Assembly: GCF_003194585.1 (NCBI RefSeq)
Contig: NZ_QHKZ01000002.1
Coordinates: 434,001-498,000, forward strand
Reading direction: 5' to 3'
Origin: Nocardioides daejeonensis
Lineage (GTDB): Bacteria > Actinomycetota > Actinomycetes > Propionibacteriales > Nocardioidaceae
DNA length: 64,000 nucleotides
The position numbers and the translations under genes are program-made. Positions within the stretch are counted from its first letter, which is position 1; the number at the start of each line of letters is the position of its first letter. Under the pieces are notes generated by a model. That model saw only the letters and a program-made list of their open reading frames with translations. It was not told where the DNA came from and made no database searches. Shown here one piece after another: positions 7,504-16,385 of the stretch.

Positions 7504-8100
7504 TTATGAGGAGTGCGGTACCCCCGTCACGGCACGCGGGAAGAGTCGCTGGACCGCTTCGGCGATGGCCTCCCGACGGGCCGCCAGGAAGGCGTCGCGC
7601 CCGCGACCCTCCGGGACGGCGTCGCGCTGGTCCGCCCAGGCTGTCGCCAGTTGACTGACGAACACGAGGACGTCCCACGGCTCCCACTCCGCCGCCAGAA
7701 GACCGGACTCCTGCGCCTGCCGGATCTGCTCGACCTTGCCGGCAACGACCACTTGGAACGGATCTTCCGCCGTCGCGCCCGCCGCATCGAGCTCGAGCTG
7801 ACCCCAACGCATCAGCCGCAGGCGGTGGGGATGCTGCACGACGTGGTCATGCACGCGGGCTGCGTAGCCGGGCAGGTCCGCCGGGTCCAGCGGGACCGCG
7901 TCGGCCATCGCCGTCAGCTCGCGCGCCGCAACGAAGCGATAGAGCTCCGCCTTGCTGCGGAAGTGGGCATAGACCCGCTCCTTGCTCGTCCGGGCCGCCT
8001 TGGCGATCTGCTCCACACGGGCACCTGCGATGCCATGCTGCGCGAACTGCGTCGTCGCGGCGGCGATGATCCGGTCACGGGTCGAGCCTGCCTCTGCCAT
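7504..8100 (-). CDS. TetR/AcrR family transcriptional regulator
   Basis: 198 aa with the start placed at ATG 8100. The frame is open upstream to 8148, but MAEAGSTRDRIIAAATTQFAQHG is where TetR homology begins, and TATCCT at 8107-8112 (minus strand) ends six bases before this ATG, a leaderless promoter. The helix-turn-helix covers about residues 27-47 (ARVEQIAKAARTSKERVYAHFRSK). It is divergent from the aldo/keto reductase gene and first in an operon with a nitrilase and a membrane protein. The shared spacer has two related 15-bp sites (see the spacer entry), so it probably controls both sides. Confidence 0.9.
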   Translation of the reverse strand: MAEAGSTRDRIIAAATTQFAQHGIAGARVEQIAKAARTSKERVYAHFRSKAELYRFVAARELTAMADAVPLDPADLPGYAARVHDHVVQHPHRLRLMRWGQLELDAAGATAEDPFQVVVAGKVEQIRQAQESGLLAAEWEPWDVLVFVSQLATAWADQRDAVPEGRGRDAFLAARREAIAEAVQRLFPRAVTGVPHSS

Positions 8101-8196
8101 GACGCGAGGATAGGAACCGAACCGGACTGTTTGGAAATCCCCGAACATGCCGTACGGTCAAACCGAACCGTTTGGTATGAGCAAGGGAGCAGGACG
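8101..8196. promoter_or_regulatory. Divergent promoter region with two related operator-like repeats
   Basis: Two direct copies, AACCGGACTGTTTGG (8120-8134) and AACCGAACCGTTTGG (8161-8175), agree at 13 of 15 bases. The first is next to the leaderless minus-strand promoter TATCCT (8107-8112); the second is just upstream of the reductase ribosome-binding site. One site per promoter fits binding by the adjacent TetR protein. The second copy is part of a loosely symmetrical stretch, GGTCAAACCGAACCGTTTGG. Confidence 0.55.
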
Positions 8197-9135
8197 ATGC
8201 ACCAACGCACACTGGGGCAGGGACTCACCGTCTCGGCGATCGGCTACGGCGCCATGGGCACCGCCATCGGCTACGGCCCGACCGACGACGCCGAGTCGAT
8301 CTCCGCCGTTCGCCGCGCGCACGAGCTCGGGGTCACCCATTTCGACACCGCAGAGATGTACGGCTGGGGCACCGGGGAGAGACTGCTGGGCACAGCTCTG
8401 GCGCCGGTCCGGGACGAGGTCACGATCGCGACGAAGTTCGGCTTCACCCCCCGGTTCGCTCCGAACTCGCACCCCGAACACATCCGCGAGGTGGTCGAAA
8501 CCAGCCTCCGGAACCTCGGCGTCGACTCGATCGACCTGCTCTACCAGCACACGCACGACCCCAGCGTGCCCGTCGAGGAGGTGGTGGGGACGATGCAGGA
8601 GTACGTCACGGCGGGCAAGGTGAGGTACCTGGGTCTCTCGAACACCAGTGTCGAGAATCTTCGCAGGGCACACGCCGTCCACCCGATCTCGGCCCTGCAA
8701 GCCGAGTACTCCCTCTTCGCCCGCGAAGCGGAGTCGCTGCTGCCCGTGCTCACGGAACTTGGGATCGGGCTGGTTGCCTACTCACCGCTGGCGCGCGGCT
8801 TCCTCTCCGGCGCCGTACGGCCGCGCAGTGAGTACGCCGACGACGACTTCCGCCAGCACGTCGGCTGGTGGGCTCCGGAGAACTATGACGACAACGTGCA
8901 CGTGGTGGCAGAGCTGACCGCGATCGCGAGCGAGAGGGGCATCACGCTCGCCCAACTGGCCCTCGCCTGGCTCCTCGCCCAGCACGAGACCGTCGTCCCG
9001 ATCCCCGGATCACGCAATCCCGGCCGAGTCGAGCAGAACGTTGCCGCCGCCGACATCGTCCTGACCGACGTGGAGTTGGCCCGCATCGACGCACTCGTGC
9101 CCGCTGGCAGGCCCGGGCGCGGAGCCATCGCCTGA
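8197..9135 (+). CDS. Aldo/keto reductase
   Basis: 312 aa, single AKR barrel. The catalytic tetrad is present: Asp50 and Tyr55 in FDTAEMYG, Lys80 in IATKFGF and His118 in LYQHTHD. The C-terminal PIPGSRNPGRVEQN segment is the NADPH-binding part. The enzyme should reduce carbonyl compounds with NADPH; AKR subfamilies of this sort (YakC/IolS-like) are broad. The ATG has AAGGGAGCAGG at a suitable distance. The frame is open far upstream, but the N-terminus MHQRTLGQGLTVSAIGYGAMG is standard for the family. It is divergent from a TetR regulator that probably represses it. A hairpin follows the stop. Confidence 0.9.
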   Translation: MHQRTLGQGLTVSAIGYGAMGTAIGYGPTDDAESISAVRRAHELGVTHFDTAEMYGWGTGERLLGTALAPVRDEVTIATKFGFTPRFAPNSHPEHIREVVETSLRNLGVDSIDLLYQHTHDPSVPVEEVVGTMQEYVTAGKVRYLGLSNTSVENLRRAHAVHPISALQAEYSLFAREAESLLPVLTELGIGLVAYSPLARGFLSGAVRPRSEYADDDFRQHVGWWAPENYDDNVHVVAELTAIASERGITLAQLALAWLLAQHETVVPIPGSRNPGRVEQNVAAADIVLTDVELARIDALVPAGRPGRGAIA

Positions 9136-9157
9136 CTCAGGGCGCCAGGAAAGCAGA

Positions 9158-9187
9158 AGGCCCGGCTCGGAAGACCGAGCCGGGCCT
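9158..9187. terminator. Bidirectional hairpin between the reductase gene and tmRNA
   Basis: AGGCCCGGCTCGG and its exact complement flank an AAGA tetraloop. It lies 22 bases after the aldo/keto reductase stop and 8 bases past the 3' end of tmRNA on the other strand. The minus-strand side runs into TTCTGCTTTCC. It probably ends both transcripts. Confidence 0.8.
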
Positions 9188-9195
9188 GAGCCACG

Positions 9196-9564
9196 TGGAG
9201 CTGGCGGGAATCGAACCCGCGTCCTAAAGCGCAGTGCCAGGTCTTCTCCGGGTGCAGTCAGTGCTGTCGTTTTCTCGGCCCCGGCGCTCGCACTGACACG
9301 TCGCCGACAGGCCCAGTCACGGAAAAGTCCCGTTCACCCTCCGTGACGCGGAGTGAACAGCAAGTCCCCTAAATGAGGCCTGGGTCCGGGACGGAGACGG
9401 ATGCCCGGTCAGACCCTTCGATCACCGCAATCAGGCGGCGAGAGCGAAGTCAGTGCGCTTAGCGTTGGCACTTATTGGTTTCCAGCGATCGTTTACGAGA
9501 TGACGCTGGCTTCTCGACCCGCTTCCCCTGGGACGTACGTCCCCAGTCGAAACCGATCAGCCCC
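9196..9564 (-). ncRNA. ssrA: Transfer-messenger RNA (tmRNA)
   Basis: About 369 nt. The 5' end GGGGCUGAUCGGUUUCGACU and the 3' end GGUUCGAUUCCCGCCAGCUCC form the tRNA-like domain: GGGGCU pairs with AGCUCC and GGUUCGAUUCC is the T arm. The terminal CCA is not encoded. The tag reading frame runs from 9469 to 9431 and encodes ANAKRTDFALAA followed by a stop, ending in the FALAA degron typical of actinobacteria. tmRNA rescues ribosomes stalled on broken messages, with SmpB, whose gene lies 5 kb away. Ends were placed by base pairing and may be off by one or two bases. Confidence 0.96.
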
Positions 9565-9671
9565 TCTTGAGTTTTCAACGTGAACTGCGCCTGCAGTCTA
9601 CGGGGTCCAACGCACGGGGCGCGACCGGTATTCCGGCCCCGCCCCGTGTGTCGCCTGGCTCGAGCCGCGCC

Positions 9672-10073
9672 TCAGCGCATCACGATCGTGCGGCTCTTCT
9701 TCGCCTTCGTGCCGACCTGCTTGACCGTCAGCTTGAAGCGGTCCTGGCCCCGGGTGTTGGAACGGTTGCGGTCGATGTCGACGACGTCGCCGTCACGGTC
9801 GGCGCGCCAGGTGCCGTGGGCGATCTTCTTGCCGTTGTGGCGCAGCACGACCTTCCAGCGGCTGCCGGGCCTGGCGTCGTCCACGTCCACGTCCACGTCG
9901 TAGCGGCCGTGGTCGAGGTCGACGCTGAAGTCGACATCGGCGCCACCTACCCGGAAGTCGCGCGACTTCTCGGGACCGTCGGCGTGGGCGAGGCTCGTGG
10001 ACATGCTCACGACTCCAGCGGTGAGCGCTCCGGTGGCGGCGAGGGCGGTGGCGGCCTTGCGCATGCGGGACAT
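9672..10073 (-). CDS. Small secreted protein, unknown function
   Basis: 133 aa. Signal peptide of about 32 residues (RKAATALAATGALTAGVVSMSTSLAHA). The mature part is acidic in the middle, with DVDVDVDDARPGSR and beta-rich segments (DFRVGGADVDFSVDLDHGRYDV, RWKVVLRHNGKKIAHGTW), and basic at the end. A beta-sandwich with Ca-like acidic loops is plausible, but no family was recognised. The start ATG 10073 has GGAGGAG seven bases upstream; the longer open frame to 10271 lacks a site. It stands alone between tmRNA and the acyl-CoA ligase gene. Confidence 0.8.
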   Translation of the reverse strand: MSRMRKAATALAATGALTAGVVSMSTSLAHADGPEKSRDFRVGGADVDFSVDLDHGRYDVDVDVDDARPGSRWKVVLRHNGKKIAHGTWRADRDGDVVDIDRNRSNTRGQDRFKLTVKQVGTKAKKSRTIVMR

Positions 10074-10395
10074 CTGTTCTCCTCCGAGTTGGTGGTCTTC
10101 CGTGCCCCCACCGTGGTACCCGGCGGTGAGAGCACGGTGACAGCCAGATGAGAAGGCTCTTAGCCGGCACGGCACACCTGGCCGGACGGAGGTGGACACC
10201 TGTCCGCGCGCCTCTGGTGCGGCGGCGTGTGGTCGCCCCATGACCCCTGGGCTCACCGCGGAAGCGACCACGACCCCGCGTTACGACGAGGGAGGCACGG
10301 ACTCCCGCCCACTGGGAGCCGGGCCCGCGTCACTGCCGACTACTGGCGGAATACAACCATCTGCCGTGTCCTGGCTCACAGACGAGGAAGACTTC
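10074..10395. other. Intergenic region between divergent genes
   Basis: 322 bases between the secreted protein gene and the acyl-CoA ligase. Open frames cross it, but codon use and lack of conserved-looking residues argue against coding. It should hold promoters for both sides. GAGGAAG at the right edge is the ribosome-binding site that decides the ligase start at GTG 10396. No convincing palindrome or hairpin was seen. Confidence 0.5.
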
Positions 10396-11997
10396 GTGGC
10401 GCTGACCATTGCTGACCTGTTCGAGCACGTCGTGGACGTGTGTCCCGACCGCACCGCGCTGATCATCGGCGGCGACCGGCTCACCTACGCCGACATCGAG
10501 GCGCGGGCCAACGCGTTCGGGCACCACCTGAGCAGCCAGGGAGTCGCGGCCGGAGATCACGTCGGGCTGATGGCCCGCAACGTCACCGACCACGTCGTCG
10601 CGATGCTGGGCATGTTCAAGATCCGCGCCGTGCCGATCAACATCAACTACCGCTACACCGCCTCCGAGCTGGACTACCTGATCGATAACTCCGGGATGGT
10701 CGCCCTGGTCCACGAGCGGCAGTACGCACCGGTCCTTGCTGAGGCACTCGGCGAGCGACGTCTGCTCGGGGTCACCGTCATCGAGGACGGCAGCACGCAC
10801 GAGACGACGTACCCGAGCGTGGCGTGGGCGGCAGCGCTGGCCGGCCAGCCCACCGCGCGCGACTTCGCGGAGCGCTCCCCCGACGACCTCTACATCGTCT
10901 ACACCGGCGGCACCACCGGCTACCCCAAGGGCGTCATGTGGCGTCAGGAGGACGTGTGGCGCACGCTCGGCGGCGGGATCGACTTCGCCACCGGCGAGCG
11001 GATCGAGGAGTTCACGCAGTCGCAGGTCGCCGCGGCGACCACGCAGCCGCTCGTCTGCCTGCACCTGGGGCCGATCATGCACGCGAACGGCCAGTGGGGC
11101 CTCCTGCTACGGCTCTTCACCGGCCAGACGAGCGTGCTTCTCCCCCACTTCGATCCGACCGAGATCTGGCAGGCGATCGACCGTGAGCAGGTGCGGACCA
11201 TCTCGATGATCGGCGACGCCATGGCACGTCCCCTGATCGAGGAGCTCGAGCGCGGCGGTCACGACGGCAGCACCCTGATCACCGTCACCAGCTCCTCCGC
11301 GATCCTCTCCGCGGAGGTGAAGGACCGCTGGCTCGCCGCCTTCCCGGACCTGAACCTGGTCGACGTCATCGGTGCCTCCGAGACCGGGTTCACCGGCAAC
11401 GGCAAGGTCGACGCCGGAAAGCCCGACCAGGGCACCGTGGTGAAGCTCGGCCCGGAGACCGCGGTTCTCGACGAGGAGAACCGGCTCCTCGACCCTGACA
11501 CGGAGGTCGGCGCCGTCGGTCTGATGGCGCGCTGCGGCAGCATTCCACTCGGCTACCTCGGCGACCCGGAGAAGACGGCGCGCACGTTCGTGACAGTCGA
11601 CGGCATCCGGTACGCCGTCCCCGGCGACTGGGTGCGCATCGAGCCGGACCGCCATCTCACCCTTCTCGGTCGAGGTTCCAACTGCATCAACACCGGCGGC
11701 GAGAAGGTCTATCCGGAGGAGGTGGAGATCGCCCTGAAGTCGCACCCCGGCGTCTTCGACACTCTGGTCTTCAGCCTCCCCGACGCACGCTTCGGCCAGC
11801 AGGTCGCCGCGCTGGTGCAGACCCGTCCCGGACTGGACCTCGATCTCGACGAGGTGCGCACGCACCTGCGCGCCTCACTCTCCGGCTACAAGATCCCGCG
11901 CACCATGTTCGTCGTCGAGCGGGTCCCGCGGCATGTCACCGGCAAGGCCGACTATCGTGCCGCCCGCGAGCTCGCCGAGCAGCGGGCCACCGCCTGA
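10396..11997 (+). CDS. Acyl-CoA synthetase (FadD, AMP-forming)
   Basis: 533 aa member of the adenylate-forming family. The AMP motif is YTGGTTGYPKGVMWRQED, a variant with GVMW seen in FadD19-like steroid or long-chain ligases of actinobacteria; ASETGF, GDWVRIEPD and NTGGEKVYPEEVE (core 8-10) follow, and a Lys in VTGKADYRA is the catalytic lysine. It should activate a fatty or steroid side-chain acid to its CoA ester. GTG 10396 was chosen over the earlier in-frame starts because GAGGAAG precedes it by eight bases and VALTIADLFEHVVDVCPDRTALI is a normal family N-terminus. Two crotonase genes follow on the same strand at 24 and 18 bases, so the three are a probable catabolic operon. Substrate is inferred, not shown. 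Confidence 0.9.
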   Translation: MALTIADLFEHVVDVCPDRTALIIGGDRLTYADIEARANAFGHHLSSQGVAAGDHVGLMARNVTDHVVAMLGMFKIRAVPININYRYTASELDYLIDNSGMVALVHERQYAPVLAEALGERRLLGVTVIEDGSTHETTYPSVAWAAALAGQPTARDFAERSPDDLYIVYTGGTTGYPKGVMWRQEDVWRTLGGGIDFATGERIEEFTQSQVAAATTQPLVCLHLGPIMHANGQWGLLLRLFTGQTSVLLPHFDPTEIWQAIDREQVRTISMIGDAMARPLIEELERGGHDGSTLITVTSSSAILSAEVKDRWLAAFPDLNLVDVIGASETGFTGNGKVDAGKPDQGTVVKLGPETAVLDEENRLLDPDTEVGAVGLMARCGSIPLGYLGDPEKTARTFVTVDGIRYAVPGDWVRIEPDRHLTLLGRGSNCINTGGEKVYPEEVEIALKSHPGVFDTLVFSLPDARFGQQVAALVQTRPGLDLDLDEVRTHLRASLSGYKIPRTMFVVERVPRHVTGKADYRAARELAEQRATA

Positions 11998-12021
11998 CCC
12001 CACCAGGACAGGAGTAGAGAG

Positions 12022-12825
12022 ATGGAGTTCGTCAAGGTCGAGCGGCCGGTGCCCACCGTCGCCGTGGTGACCATGAACCGGCCGGAGCGGATGAACGCGA
12101 TGGCCTTCGACGTCATGGTGCCGGTCCGCGACCAGCTGCGCGAGATCGGGAACGACAACGCGGTCCGCGCGGTCGTGCTCACCGGTGCAGGCTCCGGCTT
12201 CAGCGCCGGGGCCGACCAGAAGTCGGCCGGCCGGCCGCCGCACGTCGACGGGCTCACCCGCCCCACGTACGCACTACGCAGCCTGGAGGTGCTGGAGGAC
12301 GTCATCCTCACCCTGCGCCGGCTGCACCAGCCGGTGATCGCCGCCGTCAACGGAGCCGCGATCGGCGGCGGCCTGTGCCTGGCTCTTGCCTGCGACGTGC
12401 GGATCGCCTCGACCACCGCGTACTTCCGAGCCGCCGGCATCAACAACGGGCTCACCGCCAGCGAGCTCGGCCTGAGCTACCTGCTGCCTCGCACGGTCGG
12501 GCTGAGTCATGCCGCCGACATCATGCTGACCGGCCGCGACGTCGATGCCGAGGAGGCCCTGCGGATCGGGTTGGTCTCGCGCGTCTCCGACCCGGTGCTC
12601 GACCAGGCGATCGCGATCGGCGAGCGCATGGCCGAGCTCTCCCGCCCCGGCGTCGAGCTGACCAAGCGCTCCCTCCAGGCTGGGACCGCCGCCACCTCAC
12701 TGGAGAACTACATGCCGTCGGAGGGGCTCGGCCAGCTCTACCTGCGCCTGCTCACCGACAACTTCGAGGAGGCTACGCTGGCGCGGCGCGAAGGCAGGGC
12801 ACCGGTCTTCCGCGACGAGCGGTGA
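12022..12825 (+). CDS. Enoyl-CoA hydratase/isomerase family protein
   Basis: 267 aa crotonase-fold protein. Oxyanion-hole segments are visible (GSGFSAGADQKS and NGAAIGGGLCLALACDVRIAS). At the usual first catalytic Glu site the protein has FRAAGINNG instead of the typical F.xPE, while a Glu appears later in TASELGLSYLLPR; the exact chemistry (hydratase or isomerase) is therefore open. The ATG follows GGAGTAGAGAG. It lies 24 bases after the acyl-CoA ligase and 18 bases before a second crotonase gene, which suggests successive steps in breakdown of the same CoA ester. Confidence 0.88.
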   Translation: MEFVKVERPVPTVAVVTMNRPERMNAMAFDVMVPVRDQLREIGNDNAVRAVVLTGAGSGFSAGADQKSAGRPPHVDGLTRPTYALRSLEVLEDVILTLRRLHQPVIAAVNGAAIGGGLCLALACDVRIASTTAYFRAAGINNGLTASELGLSYLLPRTVGLSHAADIMLTGRDVDAEEALRIGLVSRVSDPVLDQAIAIGERMAELSRPGVELTKRSLQAGTAATSLENYMPSEGLGQLYLRLLTDNFEEATLARREGRAPVFRDER

Positions 12826-12843
12826 CCCGGCAGGCTGTCCTCC

Positions 12844-13623
12844 ATGACGATCACCGAACCGGCCCAGCACGGCGTCCGCTTGCAGGTGAGTGATGAGGGC
12901 ATCGCCACGGTCCTCCTCGATCGCCCCGCCAAGAAGAACGCCCTCGACGGCGTCATGTTCGCCGGACTCGAGGCGGTCCTCGCCGAGCTGCGGGAGCGCA
13001 CCGACCTCAAGGCGGTCGTCCTTTCCGGTGCCGGAGGCTCCTTCAGCGCGGGCATCGACCTGGGCTTCCTGGCGACCTCCGACGGCCTCTCCGAGCTGAC
13101 CACCCGCACCCACGGCCCCGCCAACCTCTTCCAGCATGTCTGCTGGGGATGGCGTGACATTCCCGTGCCGGTCATCGCCGCTATCGAGGGCGTCTGCTTC
13201 GGCGGAGGGATCCAGATCGCGCTCGGCGCCGACTTCCGCATCGCCGCCCCGACCGCACGGATGGCCGTGCTGGAGGCGCGCTGGGGGCTGGTGCCCGACA
13301 TGGCCGGCTTCCCCCTGCTCCGCGGCCTGGTGCGCGCCGACGTCATGCGCGAGCTCGTCTACACCGGACGCCAGCTGAGCGGCGAGGAGGCGCAGCAGGT
13401 CGGCCTGGTGACGCGTCTCGCCGACGACCCGCTCGACGAGGCCATGGCTCTCGCACGGCAGATCTCCACCGCCAGCTCCGCGGCGCTCCGGGCCGGCAAG
13501 CGCCTGTTGGGGGCAGCGCTCGACGACTACGCGGACGCTCCGGACCTGCTCATGGCGGAGTCGGTCGCACAGCAGGCGCTGCTTGCATCACCGGAGTTCC
13601 TCACGCGTATCAACGGCGGCTGA
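12844..13623 (+). CDS. Crotonase-family protein, dienoyl-CoA isomerase-like
   Basis: 259 aa. Oxyanion-hole motifs GGSFSAGIDLGFL and EGVCFGGGIQIALGADFRIA are clear. In VLEARWGLVPDMAG a Glu and an Asp are eight residues apart, the same spacing as the catalytic Glu/Asp pair of delta3,5-delta2,4-dienoyl-CoA isomerases (EVDVGLAAD). The preferred call is therefore an isomerase of that type, with an ordinary enoyl-CoA hydratase as the alternative. It is third in the ligase-crotonase-crotonase row. The convergent amidohydrolase gene ends 20 bases past the stop. Confidence 0.82.
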   Translation: MTITEPAQHGVRLQVSDEGIATVLLDRPAKKNALDGVMFAGLEAVLAELRERTDLKAVVLSGAGGSFSAGIDLGFLATSDGLSELTTRTHGPANLFQHVCWGWRDIPVPVIAAIEGVCFGGGIQIALGADFRIAAPTARMAVLEARWGLVPDMAGFPLLRGLVRADVMRELVYTGRQLSGEEAQQVGLVTRLADDPLDEAMALARQISTASSAALRAGKRLLGAALDDYADAPDLLMAESVAQQALLASPEFLTRINGG

Positions 13624-13643
13624 CGGCGCTGCCGACGAGTCCC

Positions 13644-14534
13644 CTACTCCCCGAAGAGGGACGCCGCGTTGTGCCACAACACCGCGCGGAGCCAGCCGTC
13701 GTCGAGGCCCGGGTGCTGCTCGCGGAGCCGGCGGAGCGCGTCGATCTGGTCGGCGTACGGGTAGGGGATGTTGGGGAAGTCGGAGCCCAGCAGCACCTTG
13801 TCGCCCAGCGCGGCCAGGCGGGGCAGCAGAGTGCGCGGGAAGGCCCCGCCCATCTCGTCGAAGAACGCGGTGAAGGCCATCGTCGTGTCGAGGCGAACCC
13901 GCTCATAGAGCTCGGCCAGCTCGAGGAACTCGGCGTACTCGGGCGCACCGAGGTGGGCGATCACCAGCGGGAGCGCCGGATGCCGGCGGAGCAGCTCCGC
14001 CACCGGCTCCGGCCCCGTGTACGCCGTAGGCACCGGCCCGGAGCCGGCGTGCAGGATCACCGGCGTCCCGGCCTCGGCGATCAGGCCCCACACATCGTCG
14101 AGGAGCGGGTCGGTCACGTGGAACGCACCGACTTGGACGTGCACCTTCCAGAGCTCCACCCCCTCCGCCAACCGCTTCGCCACGTACGCCGCCGACTCCG
14201 GCTCCGGGAAGAACGTGCCGCAGCGCAGGGCACGGGGAAACCGCTCCGCGAAGCCCACCGACCACTCGTTGAGGAACTCGGCCATCCCGGGCTTGTGGGC
14301 GTAGGTGAGCTGGGAGAAGCGACGTACCCCGAAGCCCGTCAGCCTCTCCACCAACTCCTCGTCGGTGCCGCGGTAGCGGATCGGCCACGGACGACCGATC
14401 AGCGGACCGGCGGTCTCGAAGACCGCGCGCACCTTCGTGCCCATCGGCTCGGGGTAGAAATGGGTGTGGATGTCGAAGAGGCCGGGGAGTCCGAGGGACT
14501 CGACAAGCTCGGCCAGCGGAGCAGGGTCGGTCAT
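13644..14534 (-). CDS. Amidohydrolase family protein (amidohydrolase-2 type)
   Basis: 296 aa TIM-barrel metal hydrolase. The N-terminal [13 protein letters not shown] gives the H-x-H metal site, VILHAGSGP and [10 protein letters not shown] give further metal His residues, and [12 protein letters not shown] supplies the conserved Asp near the end. The group includes decarboxylases and hydrolases of small carboxylic acids (for example the ACMSD branch), so the reaction cannot be fixed. Its ATG overlaps the smpB stop codon (ATGA), so it may be translated from the smpB message. Whether it serves the convergent acyl-CoA operon is unknown. Confidence 0.85.
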   Translation of the reverse strand: MTDPAPLAELVESLGLPGLFDIHTHFYPEPMGTKVRAVFETAGPLIGRPWPIRYRGTDEELVERLTGFGVRRFSQLTYAHKPGMAEFLNEWSVGFAERFPRALRCGTFFPEPESAAYVAKRLAEGVELWKVHVQVGAFHVTDPLLDDVWGLIAEAGTPVILHAGSGPVPTAYTGPEPVAELLRRHPALPLVIAHLGAPEYAEFLELAELYERVRLDTTMAFTAFFDEMGGAFPRTLLPRLAALGDKVLLGSDFPNIPYPYADQIDALRRLREQHPGLDDGWLRAVLWHNAASLFGE

Positions 14535-15007
14535 CGGATGCCCTTGAGACGGCGGCCGAGCTCCTGCTCCTTCTCCCGGTTCGCCTGTCGCTCGGCGATG
14601 CTGTGCCGCTTGTCCCACTGCTTCTTGCCTCGGGCGAGAGCGATCTCGACCTTGGCGCGGCCGTCCTTGAAGTAGAGGGAGAGCGGGACCAGCGTGTAGC
14701 CCTTCTCTCCGAGCTTCTTCTCGATCTTGTTGATCTCGGCCCGGTTGAGCAGGAGCTTCCTCTTGCGCCGCGACATGTGGTTCGTCCACGTGCCCTGGGT
14801 GTACTCGGGGATGTGCACGTTGTGCAGCCATGCCTCGCCGCCGTCGATGTCGGCGAACCCGTCGACCAGGTTGGCACGGCCCTCGCGCAACGACTTCACC
14901 TCGGTGCCGACCAACACCAGCCCGGCTTCCCACGTGTCGTCGATGTGGTAGTCGTGTCGCGCCTTCTTGTTCTGCGCGATCAGTTTCGTGCCCTGCTCCC
15001 TGACCAT
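14531..15007 (-). CDS. smpB: SsrA-binding protein SmpB
   Basis: 158 aa, normal length. SmpB binds the tRNA-like end of tmRNA and places it in the A site of stalled ribosomes. Family marks include [48 protein letters not shown] and the basic C-terminal tail ([26 protein letters not shown]) that reads the empty mRNA channel. The usual neighbours ftsX and ftsE lie just upstream, with an M23 hydrolase gene in between. The tmRNA gene is 5 kb downstream, so both parts of the rescue system are in this window. Confidence 0.98.
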   Translation of the reverse strand: MVREQGTKLIAQNKKARHDYHIDDTWEAGLVLVGTEVKSLREGRANLVDGFADIDGGEAWLHNVHIPEYTQGTWTNHMSRRKRKLLLNRAEINKIEKKLGEKGYTLVPLSLYFKDGRAKVEIALARGKKQWDKRHSIAERQANREKEQELGRRLKGIR

Positions 15008-15062
15008 GGCTCGATTCTCTCAGGCAGGAGCAATCGGTTTCTCGGAGCCCAGCCGAACCGAG

Positions 15063-16334
15063 TCAGAGCCAGTTCATCGGGTTGACCGGCGACCCGTTGA
15101 CCATCACGGTGTAGTGCAGATGGCAGCCGGTCGACCATCCGGTGTTGCCCATGTAGCCGATCACCTGACCGCGCTTCACCCGCTGCCCGACGCTCACCGT
15201 GTAGTTGCTGGCGTGGTTGTAGATGCTGGCGAGTCCGACGCCGCGCACGCTGCCGTGATCGAGGATCAGGCGATTGCCGTAGGCGGTCTGGAAGTAGCTA
15301 GAGATCACCGTGCCGTCGGCGGCGGCAAGCAACGGAGCGCCACAACCGCCAGCACCGAAGTCGGTGCCGTCGTGCAGCGACCGGTAGCCGTAGATCGGGT
15401 GCGTGCGCCACCCGAACGGCGAGGTCACGTAGCCGTTGCGTACCGGATTGCTCAGGTAGCCACCCGGGTTGCTGGTCGGGGTGGGGCTGTTGCTCTTGGT
15501 CTGCTTGCGGGCGCGGTCGCGCAGCATCTGCTCGATGCGACGCTGGTCGGCCTCCAAGCGCTTGAGCGTCTTCAGATCGCGAGCCTTGATCCGGCTGGCC
15601 TTGTCGGCCGCGGACCGGCGGTCGGAGACCAGCTCCGCGACGGCCGCACGCTCCGCCACCGCCTTCTTCTCCAGGCGCTTCATCCGGGCCAGGTTCGCGG
15701 CCGCCTCCTTGCGGCGCCGCTCGACGTCGTCGCGACGCTCCTCGACCTTGTCGCGGCGTACGCCGAGGAGCACTTCGGCAGCCTCGAGCTCGGCGAGCTG
15801 GGTGTCTTGCTCCTGCAGGGAGTCGCGGGTGGCGGCGCGGACCCGGGCGACATCGCCGAGGTCCTCGGCGTTCAGCAGGGCGGCGAAGCCCTCCAGCGTC
15901 GGGTCCCCTCCCTCGTAGGCGTCGGCGAACATGCGGTCGACGGTGCCCTGCTGGTCACGGACGTCCTGCTGGCCTGCCTTCAACTCCTCGATGGCCGTGT
16001 CGAGATCCGCCTCGGCCTGGGTCAGCTCTGCCTGCATCTTGGCATCGAGCACCCGCGCGGTCTCGAGCTTGCCACGGGTGGCGGCCAGTGTCGTACGCGC
16101 GGCATCGAGCTGCGCCTGCGACTGCTGCAGCCGGGCCGTGGCCTTGCGCAATGCGGCACTGGAATGCTCCAGGTCGTCGTGGGCGTGGGCCAACTGCTTC
16201 TTGACCTCACGCTGCTTGTCCTTGAGGTCGTCGGCGAACGCGAGCGGGGCGAGGGCGACGCCGAGGACCGTCAGGAAGGCCGCGATGAGGGCCGTCAAGC
16301 GGTACCGACGCTCGCTGGGGAAGAGGCGAGCCAC
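15063..16334 (-). CDS. M23 peptidase with coiled coil (EnvC-like), FtsEX-linked
   Basis: 423 aa. A signal peptide or N-terminal anchor (residues about 13-34) is followed by two long coiled-coil stretches (about 36-115 and 160-275, rich in Glu/Arg/Ala heptads), a Ser/Thr/Pro linker and a LytM/M23 domain. The zinc site is visible: His-x3-Asp in LHDGTDFGAGG and His-x-His in CHLHYTV. The protein should cut peptidoglycan cross-links outside the membrane. The same coiled-coil plus LytM plan is found in EnvC, which FtsEX activates in proteobacteria. The gene lies 51 bases downstream of ftsX on the same strand, so FtsEX control is likely. Unlike some EnvC proteins, all zinc ligands are present here, so it may be catalytic itself. 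Confidence 0.93.
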   Translation of the reverse strand: MARLFPSERRYRLTALIAAFLTVLGVALAPLAFADDLKDKQREVKKQLAHAHDDLEHSSAALRKATARLQQSQAQLDAARTTLAATRGKLETARVLDAKMQAELTQAEADLDTAIEELKAGQQDVRDQQGTVDRMFADAYEGGDPTLEGFAALLNAEDLGDVARVRAATRDSLQEQDTQLAELEAAEVLLGVRRDKVEERRDDVERRRKEAAANLARMKRLEKKAVAERAAVAELVSDRRSAADKASRIKARDLKTLKRLEADQRRIEQMLRDRARKQTKSNSPTPTSNPGGYLSNPVRNGYVTSPFGWRTHPIYGYRSLHDGTDFGAGGCGAPLLAAADGTVISSYFQTAYGNRLILDHGSVRGVGLASIYNHASNYTVSVGQRVKRGQVIGYMGNTGWSTGCHLHYTVMVNGSPVNPMNWL

Positions 16335-16385
16335 GGGTGAACCTTTGTCCGGGGAAGTGAACGCCTCGACGTTAGACCACGGCGA

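Noticed and set aside
9401-9583. 60-codon frame inside tmRNA
   Set aside because: The region is tmRNA; the only real reading frame is the tag on the other strand.
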